A stretch of 60,814 nucleotides of DNA from an uncultured Alteromonadaceae bacterium (GTDB lineage Bacteria; Pseudomonadota; Gammaproteobacteria; Pseudomonadales; Halieaceae), in NCBI GenBank assembly GCA_913064725.1, contig CAJYAI010000008.1, forward strand, positions 1 through 60,814, written 5' to 3'. Positions within the stretch are counted from its first letter, which is position 1, and each line of letters opens with the position of its first letter. Below are positions 35,558 to 44,388 of the stretch, in pieces. A model generated the notes under the pieces. It saw nothing but the letters and a program-made list of their open reading frames with translations. It ran no database searches and was not told where the DNA came from. The translations under genes were made by a program, and so were the position numbers.

Positions 35558-35824
35558 GTGAAATTTAGAGTGCTCATATCTGCCCTACTTGCCACGTGTT
35601 TAGTGGTGGGTTCGGTCGTGCACGCCTCGACGCACGAGGTGCTGCCCGATAGCTCACACGAGTTAGTTGAATGTCTTGGATGCCATGTCGTCTTGGGCAC
35701 AGCGGATTCCTCGCAAAACCTGTTTTATTTTCAAGCAATCCGCGACACTCAGATCACTTCTTCAGGCCCAGCGCCTGTTAGCCCCTTTACTCATTACGTC
35801 TCGAGAGCGCCACCCAGCAACTGA
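35558..35824 (+). CDS. Small exported protein with CxxCH motif, upstream of zinc receptor
   Basis: An 88-residue protein starting at GTG. A clear signal peptide (MKFRVLISALLATCLVVGSV) is cleaved near VHA. The mature part has several His residues and HELVECLGCHVV, a CxxCH metal-binding or haem-like motif. One such motif in a short, His-rich chain suggests metal binding rather than a cytochrome. Small CxxC proteins are often found before metal TonB receptors. The receptor gene starts 42 bases downstream, so they share an mRNA. No family assigned. Confidence 0.65.
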   Translation: MKFRVLISALLATCLVVGSVVHASTHEVLPDSSHELVECLGCHVVLGTADSSQNLFYFQAIRDTQITSSGPAPVSPFTHYVSRAPPSN

Positions 35825-35866
35825 ATCGCATTTATTTTCCGATTCTTTTTTTGCTAGGAGCTCGTT

Positions 35867-38191
35867 ATGACACGCTTTTTTATTGTTGCGTTCACAATGC
35901 TGTGGATGCCGCTCGCTTTTACACAAGATACGACGTTAGAAGAAATCGTCGTTACATCATCATTTACACATCAAGTCGAAGGACAAAATGCCCACGCCGT
36001 AGAGGTCATCGCTGGCGATAACATCACACAAAACCTGAGTCAGTCACTGGGTGAGCATTTAAGCACCACGCTCGGTGTTTCAGCTAATAATTTCGGCGCT
36101 GCAGTGGGACAACCGGTCATACGCGGCATGTCTGGTAACCGCGTTAAGATTTTGCAGAACAATCTGGTCGTCAGGGATGTTTCAGGTATCGGGCCCGATC
36201 ACCCTATCGATCTGGACCTCGGTAACGTGCAACAAATTGAAGTGGTGCGTGGCGCTGCAGCGCTGCTTCATAGCAACGGAGCCAGTGGCGGGATCATCAA
36301 TATCGTGGATAACACGATCGCGCGGACCGATATTGAGGAACCGTCAGTCACACTGTCCGCCGAACAGCAAACAGGCAACAGTGGCGAAGGGTTTAGCGCG
36401 GGGCTAAAACAGAATATTGCCGGCTTTAACTTCAGCTACAGCTTTAATGGTTTTGACGCACAAGATTACGAGATACCCAGTGGTGCAGTCCTTCATGATG
36501 AGGGAGACGACGAGCACGACACAGCGGAAGAGCACGACGAGCACGACGAGCACGACGACGAAATGCGTACGCTTTCGAACTCAGATTACAAAACAAAGGC
36601 CCATCGATTTGGGCTGTCAAAAACGGGAGACTGGGGTTACGTCGGCGCCTCTTATCAAGACCTCAGCTACACCTACGGCATCCCCTTCCATGGCGGTGGT
36701 CATGGCGGTCATCTAGAGGACCATGAGGGTGAGGAGCACGAGGGTGAAGATCATGATGACGATCACGAGGGCGAAGACCACGAAGGTGAGGAAGGTCATG
36801 ACGAGCACGAAGGTGAGCGCATATTCTCTGAGACCGACTCCGAGGTTATGACTCTTGAAGGTCAACTCAATGTAAACAGCCCCCTGCTAAATAGTATCCA
36901 GTTTAGCGTACGCGATACTGACTACGCCCTTTTTGAGCAACACGCCGAAGAGGCGTACGAGGAAGATGAGGATGAGGGCGAACATGAGGATCACTCGGAG
37001 GAGCCCACTCTCTTCACTAACGACTCAACTGAAGTGCAAATGGTCTTCAACTTGGGTAGCGCTGATCAACCGCGACGCCTCGTCATGAACCAAGTGACTG
37101 AAAAAGTTGCTGTCATCGGCGAAGAAGCCTTCATGGAGCCGGTTAAGTCCACCGAGACGACCCTTGGCGCATTCGCGGGTTTAAATACCGCAGGGTTTGA
37201 TATCGATATTGGTTTGCGATGGGATGATGTTGAGCGAAAAGGAACAATTCGTGAAATGCACCAAGACGACGAGCATGAGGGAGAAGAGGAGCACGACGAT
37301 GAGGCGCATGAGGGAGAAGAGGAACACCATGATGAGCACGCTAGCTTTGAACTCGAGCCCTTTACCTTTAAAGACCAGTCTCTTAGTGGCGCAGTTACCA
37401 TCGGACGAGAGCTTACGGATTTTCTAACCGCGTCGCTGAATGTGGCTGTCGTTAATCGAACGCCGTCTGCCATGGAATTATTCATGAACGGTGAGCACTT
37501 AGCCGTAGCACGCTATGAAGTGGGCGATGCCAACCTCGATATGGAGCGATCCAATAATCTCGATTTCAACCTGCTCTATGACGACGACACCTGGTTCGCT
37601 CGCGCTTCAATCTACCGAAATGATGTCGACAACTACGTTTATCTTCGGGATGAGACAGAGGAAGAGCATGTAGAGCACGAGGCTGGTGGTGACGAAGATC
37701 ATGGTGAGGAGATTCACGAGCACGGTGATCTGCTACTCGCCGAGTACGCGCAAGGGGATGCGACTTTCAATGGCTACGAAATCGAGATAGGTCGACGTTT
37801 TACGCTTGCTGGGGGCGAACTTGAAGTCCGCATCCAACGCGATCAGGTCAAGGCTGATTTCAGCGCAGGTGGCAATGTTCCTCGTATCACACCGTCAAGA
37901 AACGCATTTGCGGTGGACTATCAGCGAGGCTTATCGCGGGCAATGGTCGAAATGCAGGATGTGGCGAGCCAAAATATGATCAGCAGTTTTGAGACACCCA
38001 CTTCGGGCTATCGGCTGGTTAACGCGCGGTTGTCTCATAGCATCGATCTAGGACAGGGCGCAGTACTAACCGTGAGCGCTTTTGGGCGCAATCTGACCGA
38101 TGAGGTCGCCAGAAGCCACTCATCATTTGTAAAAAACGAAGTGCCATTTGCCGGTCGCAATGTCGGTGTTAAGGCCAGCGTTTCTTTTTGA
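35867..38191 (+). CDS. Probable zinc TonB-dependent receptor (ZnuD-like) with His/Asp/Glu-rich loops
   Basis: A 774-residue receptor. The signal peptide ends at AFTQ and the TonB box TTLEEIVVTSS follows. The plug includes GQPVIRGMSGNRVKILQNNL and IEVVRGAAALLHSNGASGG. Five segments are packed with His, Asp, Glu and Gly: residues 210-231, 275-317, 359-376, 465-491 and 601-619. ZnuD of Neisseria and related zinc receptors carry His-rich loops of this type, so zinc uptake is the best guess; copper or nickel is possible. The barrel ends NVGVKASVSF. A small CxxCH protein precedes it and a strong terminator follows. Confidence 0.85.
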   Translation: MTRFFIVAFTMLWMPLAFTQDTTLEEIVVTSSFTHQVEGQNAHAVEVIAGDNITQNLSQSLGEHLSTTLGVSANNFGAAVGQPVIRGMSGNRVKILQNNLVVRDVSGIGPDHPIDLDLGNVQQIEVVRGAAALLHSNGASGGIINIVDNTIARTDIEEPSVTLSAEQQTGNSGEGFSAGLKQNIAGFNFSYSFNGFDAQDYEIPSGAVLHDEGDDEHDTAEEHDEHDEHDDEMRTLSNSDYKTKAHRFGLSKTGDWGYVGASYQDLSYTYGIPFHGGGHGGHLEDHEGEEHEGEDHDDDHEGEDHEGEEGHDEHEGERIFSETDSEVMTLEGQLNVNSPLLNSIQFSVRDTDYALFEQHAEEAYEEDEDEGEHEDHSEEPTLFTNDSTEVQMVFNLGSADQPRRLVMNQVTEKVAVIGEEAFMEPVKSTETTLGAFAGLNTAGFDIDIGLRWDDVERKGTIREMHQDDEHEGEEEHDDEAHEGEEEHHDEHASFELEPFTFKDQSLSGAVTIGRELTDFLTASLNVAVVNRTPSAMELFMNGEHLAVARYEVGDANLDMERSNNLDFNLLYDDDTWFARASIYRNDVDNYVYLRDETEEEHVEHEAGGDEDHGEEIHEHGDLLLAEYAQGDATFNGYEIEIGRRFTLAGGELEVRIQRDQVKADFSAGGNVPRITPSRNAFAVDYQRGLSRAMVEMQDVASQNMISSFETPTSGYRLVNARLSHSIDLGQGAVLTVSAFGRNLTDEVARSHSSFVKNEVPFAGRNVGVKASVSF

Positions 38192-38212
38192 TAAAAAAGA
38201 CGACGCGAATAT

Positions 38213-38248
38213 AAAAGGGTTGTCCTTGAGCCGGACAACCCTTTTTTT
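38213..38248 (+). terminator. Rho-independent terminator after the zinc receptor
   Basis: A thirteen-base-pair stem (AAAAGGGTTGTCC / GGACAACCCTTTT) with loop TTGAGCC is followed by T residues to 38248. It sits between convergent genes and also has a short T run on the reverse strand, so it may serve both. Confidence 0.93.
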
Positions 38249-38262
38249 AAATGCACTATCCG

Positions 38263-38649
38263 TCAGCTCGCGTTTTTACGCTCATCCAGCATCATTGCCA
38301 TTTGTTTCCAAACTGCGTTGACGGCCTTGAGGGGCCGCACCATAACTTTAAATTCAATAATTTTGTCACCGTCAAACGTGATGATGTCGACACCATTCAC
38401 GTGAATGCCATCTACCATGACGGTAAATTCCAGCACGGCCTGGTCGTCCTGTATAACCTCGCGAACATATTGAAAGTTGTCAGATAGGGCCTTGTTCGCG
38501 GCTTGCAAGTACGCGTAGGTAATCTCGCGCCCCTGTTGCGGCGTATGGACCACGGGCGAGAAAAAGGTACAGTCCGGGTGCAAGAGGTCATATAGCGTCT
38601 TCATATCACCACGCGACATGACGTGGTGCCAGCGATCCAATCGATTCAT
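38263..38649 (-). CDS. NTF2-like / SnoaL-like fold protein
   Basis: A 128-residue cytoplasmic protein. DRWHHVMSRGDMKTLYDLLHPDCTFFSPV and the later AVLEFTVMVDGIHVNGVD are typical of the cone-shaped NTF2/SnoaL fold; the long stretch is cited by its ends DRWHHVMSRGD and LLHPDCTFFSP. Such proteins are isomerases, hydratases or ligand binders, and the activity here is unknown. I start at ATG 38649, six to seven bases after AGGGGGA; the GTG at 38655 would be too close to that site. Confidence 0.75.
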   Translation of the reverse strand: MNRLDRWHHVMSRGDMKTLYDLLHPDCTFFSPVVHTPQQGREITYAYLQAANKALSDNFQYVREVIQDDQAVLEFTVMVDGIHVNGVDIITFDGDKIIEFKVMVRPLKAVNAVWKQMAMMLDERKNAS

Positions 38650-38680
38650 CTTCACTCCCCCTAAGCGCTTACATTGTTAC

Positions 38681-39025
38681 TTACAGTTGCGTGATGGACG
38701 CGTCGAAATCCCGCTGCGCCTGCTGTCGGACCTCATACGCTGCTTGACCACGCAACCGCTCCGACGACCGAACACGCTGGTCTCTGCGGCGTCTTTGTGC
38801 CAATACGACCTGGTCGCTAAACAGTGTCGCCTGGTACTCACCGGCGACCAAGGCATCTACCAGCGCGATGTCTATACCGAGTCGGTAGGCTATGCGACTT
38901 GGACGAATTCGATTGGCATGAAATTCGGCGACTAGTCGAATTTGTTTCGCTTCGGTGAGATGGCACTCTCTTGAGTAACCCAGCGGCGGGTTGGGTGCTC
39001 GGTCACCTGAGGGATGGCTCGTCAC
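38681..39025 (-). CDS. Hypothetical protein with possible helix-turn-helix
   Basis: A 114-residue basic protein of unknown family starting at GTG, with AAGGA seven bases upstream. RIRPSRIAYRLGIDIALVDALV resembles a helix-turn-helix (read as RPSRIAYRLG then IDIALVDALV). The C-terminal half is Arg/Gln-rich (AQRRRRDQRVRSSERLRGQ). It is divergent from the GDPD gene. An overlapping reading frame on the other strand has no ribosome site and is less convincing. A nucleic-acid role is possible but only inferred. Confidence 0.5.
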   Translation of the reverse strand: MTSHPSGDRAPNPPLGYSRECHLTEAKQIRLVAEFHANRIRPSRIAYRLGIDIALVDALVAGEYQATLFSDQVVLAQRRRRDQRVRSSERLRGQAAYEVRQQAQRDFDASITQL

Positions 39026-39100
39026 TGAATTTCCTTAACTTGAATCGGGTTGGTCGCTGGTAGTGTAAGCCCCGAGCGTTCAAAATCCAGTCGGAGACAA

Positions 39101-39113
39101 TACACAAAGTGTA
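39101..39113. promoter_or_regulatory. Short inverted repeat upstream of GDPD gene
   Basis: TACAC and GTGTA flank AAA, 46 bases before the GDPD ATG, in the divergent promoter region. It may be a small operator. Evidence is symmetry and position only. Confidence 0.25.
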
Positions 39114-39159
39114 GATTAACTGGTTTCCATAACAATAACGTGGCTTAGAGGAATATGAA

Positions 39160-40116
39160 ATGAGCCTTTCGACTATGATTCGTCCCGCCATCATTGCGCA
39201 CCGCGGTGCCTGCGGATATCTCCCGGAGCACACGCTGCAAGCGGTGGAACTAGCACATCAGCTTGGGGCGGACTATATCGAGCAAGATGTTGTTCTGTCA
39301 TCAGATGGAATTCCACTTGTTCTACATGACGTCACGCTGGAGCTAACAACTGATGTTGCGACTATCTATCCAAACAGACATCGTAACGATGGCCTGTTTT
39401 ACGCGATTGATTTCACATTGGAAGAGATAAAACTGCTCAGTGTTCACGAGCGCACAGACAGAAACGGAAATCGCGTATTCCCGGGACGTTATGCTGGAAC
39501 TAATATGCGATTTCAAGTCCCCACGCTGGCCGAAGAGATCGCGCTGGTAGATCAGCTTAACCAGAAGACGGGTAACGATACTGGCGTGTACATCGAGCTT
39601 AAAAGGCCGGAGTTCCACGAGGCTGAAGGCACTGACATCTACTCAGCGGTCGTTGGGGTGCTCTCCGACTTCGATCGTCTCGGCAACGATCCGCGGACAG
39701 TTATTCAATGCTTTGATCCTATAACACTGATGCGCTTCAAATCCGACGGTATTTTTCGGGGCCCCCGAGTCCAGTTAGTACTAACCGAGAATGACCCTGC
39801 TATGCGAGGCGATTTTGAGTCGATGCATACGCTCTCAGGTTTAGAGCAAGTGGCGACGTACGCACACGGGATTGGTCCTGATGTAGCCTCGCTTCAGACA
39901 ACACAGAGCGAGCCCAGTGAGATGGTTCGCGCCGCCAAAAAGCTTGGTCTTTTTTTGCATCCCTACACCCTTCGAGCAGATTCCGAATCCCTACCCGGTG
40001 TAAACTTTGCAGCGCTACATAAAAAACTATTCATTGATCTAGAAGTCGATGGCGCATTCACCGATTTCGCTGATAAAACGCGTCAGCTTCTTACGCAACT
40101 AGGGGTAAAGACATAG
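39160..40116 (+). CDS. Glycerophosphodiester phosphodiesterase
   Basis: A 318-residue GDPD-family enzyme that splits glycerophosphodiesters into glycerol 3-phosphate and an alcohol. IIAHRGACGYLPEHTLQA holds the catalytic His and Glu, YIEQDVVLSSDG the next metal ligands, and LVLHDVTLE the second His. YIELKRPEFH later in the chain is also typical. Length suits the GlpQ type, but there is no signal peptide, so this copy is probably cytoplasmic, unlike periplasmic GlpQ. AGAGGA lies seven bases before the ATG. The stop overlaps the pyruvate kinase GTG by one base. Confidence 0.9.
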   Translation: MSLSTMIRPAIIAHRGACGYLPEHTLQAVELAHQLGADYIEQDVVLSSDGIPLVLHDVTLELTTDVATIYPNRHRNDGLFYAIDFTLEEIKLLSVHERTDRNGNRVFPGRYAGTNMRFQVPTLAEEIALVDQLNQKTGNDTGVYIELKRPEFHEAEGTDIYSAVVGVLSDFDRLGNDPRTVIQCFDPITLMRFKSDGIFRGPRVQLVLTENDPAMRGDFESMHTLSGLEQVATYAHGIGPDVASLQTTQSEPSEMVRAAKKLGLFLHPYTLRADSESLPGVNFAALHKKLFIDLEVDGAFTDFADKTRQLLTQLGVKT

Positions 40117-41573
40117 TGTCAAAAGACACGCACCGGGTTCACAGAAGAACAAAGATCGTCGCAACAGTCGGTCCAAACAGCGACAGTGAAGACATGATCG
40201 GTCGGCTAATCACCGCGGGAGTTGACGTTTTCCGACTAAACTTCAGTCATGGGTCGACTCAGCACCATCAACTTGTAGCCGAGCGTATCCGAAAACAAGC
40301 GCGACACCATGATCGCTATGTCGGTGTGTTGGCTGATCTGCAGGGACCAAAAATTCGCATTGCCAGTTTTCAAGACGGCAAAGTCCTACTCAACGCTGGC
40401 GACGCTTTCCAACTGAGCTTGAACATAGGCGCAGACGACGGCAACGCCTCTGGAGTCGGGATTGAATATCAAGACCTTCCCAAGAGTGTCATAGCCGATG
40501 ATGTGTTACTGCTCGATGATGGCAAAATGCGGTTGCGTGTGGACAGCGCTACTGAGACTGATATTGATTGCACCGTTCTTGTTGGAGGAACGCTGAGCTC
40601 TCGAAAAGGAGTTAATAAACTAGGTGGTGGTATTGCAGCGCCGGCTCTGACCGAGAAGGACAAAAGCGATATCAAGGCAATGCAGGCTATTAAGCCGGAC
40701 TTCGTCGCTATCTCTTTTGTGGCGTCAGCGGCCGATATACTAGAGGCGAAGGGCCTTCTTGATAGTGCTGAGATCGATGCGGCGATCATCGCAAAAATCG
40801 AAAGAGCGGAGGTGGTGGCTGATAGCGATTTGTTAGATGCCATTATTGACGCATGTGAAGGCGTAATGGTGGCTCGTGGTGATCTTGGCATTGAGGTTGG
40901 CGACGCTGCACTCATTGGTATCCAAAAGGACCTGATCTCCCGGGCGCGCAAACGTGATCGTATGGTCATCACCGCCACTCAGATGATGGAGTCAATGATC
41001 AGCAACTCCATGCCCACAAGAGCGGAAGTATTTGACGTCGCGAACGCTGTGCTGGACGGGACCGATGCGGTCATGCTGTCAGCCGAAACTGCGGTCGGTG
41101 CGTTCCCGGTCGCTGTCGTGAGCGCGATGGCCAACGCCGCTATTGGTGCCGAAAGTCATCCCGTCGCTCGAAAGTCTCGGTATCGACAAGACCGTGAGTT
41201 TACATCGCCACAAGAAACCATCGCCTTGTCTGCCATGTATGGCGCCAATCACTTTCCTGGTGTGCGCGGTATTGCGACCCATACAGAAACGGGCGCAACA
41301 CCTACCTTGATGTCGCGATTGAGCTCGGGGCTCCCCATTTTTGCCTTGAGCCGTAGTCCCGAAACGCTGCAGCGCTTGGCACTGTGTCGGGGGGTAATAC
41401 CGTTGTACTTTGATATCACAGCGTTTGACATCTCAGACATCGAGACCCGCACGATGGAGTTTCTCGGTGACACTGGATTCATTACTAAGAACGACTATAT
41501 TTTAATGACTATGGGTACGTTGATTGGGCAACCCGGAGCGACAAACGGGATTAAATTGCTGTCGATTGGCTAA
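40116..41573 (+). CDS. pyk: Pyruvate kinase
   Basis: A 485-residue enzyme that makes pyruvate and ATP from phosphoenolpyruvate. RTKIVATVGPNSDS and FRLNFSHGS open the barrel. DLQGPKIRI, AIIAKIERAEVV with the active-site lysine and MVARGDLGIEV are all present. ITATQMMESMI and DAVMLSAETAVG follow. It starts at GTG overlapping the GDPD stop, a coupling that ties lipid-headgroup breakdown to glycolysis. pgk and fba are 20 kb away, not adjacent. Confidence 0.93.
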   Translation: MSKDTHRVHRRTKIVATVGPNSDSEDMIGRLITAGVDVFRLNFSHGSTQHHQLVAERIRKQARHHDRYVGVLADLQGPKIRIASFQDGKVLLNAGDAFQLSLNIGADDGNASGVGIEYQDLPKSVIADDVLLLDDGKMRLRVDSATETDIDCTVLVGGTLSSRKGVNKLGGGIAAPALTEKDKSDIKAMQAIKPDFVAISFVASAADILEAKGLLDSAEIDAAIIAKIERAEVVADSDLLDAIIDACEGVMVARGDLGIEVGDAALIGIQKDLISRARKRDRMVITATQMMESMISNSMPTRAEVFDVANAVLDGTDAVMLSAETAVGAFPVAVVSAMANAAIGAESHPVARKSRYRQDREFTSPQETIALSAMYGANHFPGVRGIATHTETGATPTLMSRLSSGLPIFALSRSPETLQRLALCRGVIPLYFDITAFDISDIETRTMEFLGDTGFITKNDYILMTMGTLIGQPGATNGIKLLSIG

Positions 41574-41732
41574 AATGTGACATCGCCACAAAAGGTTCAT
41601 TAGACGTTCGGCGCGATACGGCCTATAGTGTCGGCTCGCGTATGGTGTGCGGACGGTCGGTACTCGACTGTTACGGCCTATGTGAAGTAGTGCATAAGCA
41701 CAGTTATATTTTTAAACGATAGGTAAAATAGT

Positions 41733-41939
41733 ATGTCTACAGTTACAGGTACCGTTAAGTGGTTCAACGAGACCAAGGGTTTCGGTTTCATTGAGCAAGA
41801 AGGCGGGCCAGATGTGTTCGTTCATTTCAGCGCCATAAAAGGTGATGGATTCAAGACCCTTGCAGATGGTCAGAAGGTCGAGTTCACCGTTACAGCAGGC
41901 CAAAAAGGTCCCCAAGCCGAGAACGTTGTCCCGGTATAA
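41733..41939 (+). CDS. Cold-shock protein (CspA family)
   Basis: A 68-residue single cold-shock domain. KGFGFI (15-20) is RNP1 and VFVHF (28-32) is RNP2, and WFNETKG precedes RNP1. It binds single-stranded RNA or DNA as an RNA chaperone. The 159 bases before it, unusually long for this compact window, are a likely structured leader. TACGGCCTAT occurs twice there, at 41617 and 41672. A strong terminator follows. The exact paralogue (cspA, cspD or cspE) cannot be assigned. Confidence 0.93.
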   Translation: MSTVTGTVKWFNETKGFGFIEQEGGPDVFVHFSAIKGDGFKTLADGQKVEFTVTAGQKGPQAENVVPV

Positions 41940-41958
41940 GAATTTTTCCCAGTTACAA

Positions 41959-41989
41959 AAAAGGCCGCTCATAGCGGCCTTTTCTTTTT
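41959..41989. terminator. Bidirectional terminator between csp gene and TPR gene
   Basis: An eleven-base-pair stem AAAAGGCCGCT / AGCGGCCTTTT with the three-base loop CAT is followed by TTTTCTTTTT on the plus strand and TTTTTT on the minus strand. It lies between the convergent cold-shock and TonB-operon genes and should stop both. Confidence 0.93.
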
Positions 41990-42000
41990 GTGGTCTGGCA

Positions 42001-43344
42001 CTATCCTATATCTTTAGCCAATTCCTCAAGGCGCCGCTCCTCGCTAGAGATATATTTAAGCCACTGATCAGCGTAAGACTTCGCTCTTTCGTCCTTTCTC
42101 GCCTCGCGGAACGCCCGTCGTGCCGCAGAAAAATCGCCTAGATTGAAATAAGCCATGCCTAACGCCAAGCGGGCTTGATCCGGACGCTTTACGCCGCCTT
42201 TATCCAAGCCCTTAAGAAGCGCATCTACCGCATCTTTGTTTTTATCAACATCGAGATAGACGTTGCCAAGACGCGCATACAACTCGCCTTTTTCAGACTT
42301 CGATGCTGCCGCCTCTAACATCGGTAGGCTTTTCGCAACCTCTTGAGCCTGCCGCCAAGCAACACCTGCTAACTCATAATTTTTAGATTCCGTTTCCACA
42401 ACTTCATCTGCAAACCCTTTCTCCAAAACCCGAGCGGCTGGAAATGGCACCTCAGCATTTAGGTAGAGCTGCGATAAAAGTACGATATCTTGACTTCGGT
42501 CAAGTAAGTTCTGCTCGTAACTCGCCTCCAAAATAGCGAGCTGCCGTGCATCGTCTTTCTCCTCACCGTAAAGGTGAGACGCTTGTACCCAATACTGCTT
42601 TTTTGGGTAGTACATAATCAAGATTTCGAGAATATCCAGAGCTTCCGCGTAATTACTACGATCGAAATGAATGAAACGAGCCAAGTTATACCACTGCTCC
42701 TTCGGTAGCTTACCTGCCGCCTCTTCACGCTGAATCGCTATCTGAATATTTTCAAGACTTCGGTCGTAGTCCTTGAGCTGAAAATAGCCATTAGCAAGCA
42801 ACACATAAGCATTCGTGCTCGGGGTTTCACTCAGCGACATCCACTGGATCAGAGTATCAATGCCCCGTTCCCACTTCTCCTGAAGAAAATACAACTGCGC
42901 CACTGTGTACAGTGTGCCGACTTCTAATGCCACTGGGATATCAGGGCGCTGATCAATCACCTTTTGGTAATAGTTTAAGGCGCCTTCATAGTCTTCTACG
43001 GCATAACGTAAATAGGCGTACGTGTTATACACATTGGCCAGCTCGTAGCCATTAAGCTTACTTTTCTTACTCGTAGCATCCAGCATATCATCGAGAACTT
43101 CTTGTGCCTCAACATACTGCTTTGCTTCCGCAAACACCTGGGCCTCTGCCAGTTTTTCATAAATATTGTTACGAAGCGCGGGCGTCTTCCTGGTCTCACG
43201 CTCTTTCTTTGACTCTTGCGCCGACGCGTAACCAATAAAACCCGCATCAAAAACCCGATCTACAACAACCACGGACAACGAACAAGCCACCGTCAATATG
43301 CTGGCCATCAGTGAGCGGGCTAGACCATTAGCTAATGCAGCCAT
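42001..43344 (-). CDS. TPR-repeat exported protein of the TonB motor operon
   Basis: A 447-residue protein with a signal sequence (about 1-43, ending near ASAQ), so periplasmic. The rest is helical repeats of TPR type, such as AVEDYEGALNYYQKVIDQRP and LGDFSAARRAFREARKDER. It is the last gene of the operon and overlaps the tonB stop (TAATG). TPR partners are known at such loci in marine gammaproteobacteria; it may bind TonB or a receptor. Role inferred. Confidence 0.8.
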   Translation of the reverse strand: MAALANGLARSLMASILTVACSLSVVVVDRVFDAGFIGYASAQESKKERETRKTPALRNNIYEKLAEAQVFAEAKQYVEAQEVLDDMLDATSKKSKLNGYELANVYNTYAYLRYAVEDYEGALNYYQKVIDQRPDIPVALEVGTLYTVAQLYFLQEKWERGIDTLIQWMSLSETPSTNAYVLLANGYFQLKDYDRSLENIQIAIQREEAAGKLPKEQWYNLARFIHFDRSNYAEALDILEILIMYYPKKQYWVQASHLYGEEKDDARQLAILEASYEQNLLDRSQDIVLLSQLYLNAEVPFPAARVLEKGFADEVVETESKNYELAGVAWRQAQEVAKSLPMLEAAASKSEKGELYARLGNVYLDVDKNKDAVDALLKGLDKGGVKRPDQARLALGMAYFNLGDFSAARRAFREARKDERAKSYADQWLKYISSEERRLEELAKDIG

Positions 43345-43976
43345 TATCGGCGACCTCCCTCGAGCTCGTATGTAAACTTGTTTTGAACGCCAGCAACCTC
43401 AATGGCTTCACCATCAACCACACGCGGCTTGTACTTGAACTTTAAAGCGGCCTTCAGTGATGCCCGCTCAAAAATACCCTTAGGTGAGCAGTCGGTTTCA
43501 TTTTCGACATAGGGATCACGAATAGCGCCGGTCGTCGTCACTGTATAGGTAACAATGCAAAAACCGGTAATGCCGCGGGTTTGAGCCCTACGTGGATAAA
43601 TCGGTGCGACTTTAACAATTGGCAGATATTCACCGTCACCGGACGAAAGACCTGACGCGTTAATGCTCACATTAACGGCGACAGTGGGTGCCATATTAGC
43701 CGAACTCATATCGAGGTCGGTATCAAAGTCGAGTGGCTCCATGTCAGGCGGTGGCTCGTCTGGATCTTCCACCTTCTCAGGTAACACTTCCTTTAAATTG
43801 GTTTCAATAACCTTATCCGGAACAACGATATCGGCTATTTTCCTGGCCTTGACGTCCTCCTGTTCGAAGTCGCGCGTAACCAAGCTTTGCATGATGTAGA
43901 ACAGGCCGATAGCGATGGGGATCGCTACAACAGCTCCAACGATTGATCGCAGTGTGGCTGGCATTCTCTTACTCAT
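43344..43976 (-). CDS. TonB-family energy transducer
   Basis: A 210-residue protein with one N-terminal membrane helix (about 11-31). A periplasmic linker with Pro and acidic residues (LPEKVEDPDEPPPDMEPLDF) leads to a C-terminal TonB domain. There Tyr127-Pro128 (VAPIYPRRA) is the conserved YP motif. Two cysteines, 140 and 163, could form a disulfide. It carries proton-motive energy from ExbB/ExbD to outer-membrane receptors. It is shorter than E. coli TonB (239), as in TonB2-type systems. It overlaps the ExbD2 gene by eight bases. Confidence 0.9.
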   Translation of the reverse strand: MSKRMPATLRSIVGAVVAIPIAIGLFYIMQSLVTRDFEQEDVKARKIADIVVPDKVIETNLKEVLPEKVEDPDEPPPDMEPLDFDTDLDMSSANMAPTVAVNVSINASGLSSGDGEYLPIVKVAPIYPRRAQTRGITGFCIVTYTVTTTGAIRDPYVENETDCSPKGIFERASLKAALKFKYKPRVVDGEAIEVAGVQNKFTYELEGGRR

Positions 43977-44385
43977 CTAATGTCGAAACGCAGGGCGGCG
44001 CAGAAAACGTCGTACGCAAGGTGTCAAACAGCTGTTCAACCACATACGCCGGACTTTCTTGGTCGGCCTGAATCACTATATTGGCACGTGGCGTCTCATC
44101 CTTCGCCGATTTTGCAAAGAAGTTAGCGCGCTCTAGTTTAATCTCATTCTTGTTGTAGTGGATCTTGCCTTGCTTATCGACGGCAAAAATAATGGTGCCA
44201 TTCGGACAAGCTTCCGTTGTCCCAGCGCCTGGCTTAACGATATCAACGCCCGGCTCCTTCACAAACGACGAGGTCACAATAAAGAAAATAAGCATGATGA
44301 ACACGACATCGAGCATCGGTGTTAGGTCAATTTGATTTTCTTCTTGAGCCCGAGCGCCCCTACCTGCTTGATCTCTTAAACTCAT
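43969..44385 (-). CDS. ExbD-family proton-channel subunit 2
   Basis: A 138-residue ExbD/TolR protein. IDLTPMLDVVFIMLIFFIV is the single membrane helix, holding the functional Asp after TPML. The periplasmic domain includes GTIIFAVDKQGKIHYN. It is the second of two consecutive ExbD genes, three bases after the first. Two ExbDs may form a heteromeric motor or serve different partners. AQEENQ at the N-terminus is cytoplasmic. Confidence 0.9.
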   Translation of the reverse strand: MSLRDQAGRGARAQEENQIDLTPMLDVVFIMLIFFIVTSSFVKEPGVDIVKPGAGTTEACPNGTIIFAVDKQGKIHYNKNEIKLERANFFAKSAKDETPRANIVIQADQESPAYVVEQLFDTLRTTFSAPPCVSTLDE

Positions 44386-44388
44386 AAC

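Noticed and set aside
36529-36817. Short tandem DNA repeats (GAGCACGACGAG and GAGGGTGAGGAGCACGAG) that could suggest a CRISPR or minisatellite
   Set aside because: They are in frame inside the receptor and encode His/Asp/Glu-rich metal-binding loops; spacing is irregular and there are no unique spacers.
38618-38935. Plus-strand open frame of 105 codons opposite the hypothetical gene at 38681-39025
   Set aside because: It lacks a ribosome site, while the minus-strand frame has an AAGGA-GTG start and helix-turn-helix-like composition.
40469-40978. Minus-strand open frame of 169 codons inside pyruvate kinase
   Set aside because: A shadow of pyk; Ser/Ile/Ala-rich with no recognisable domain.
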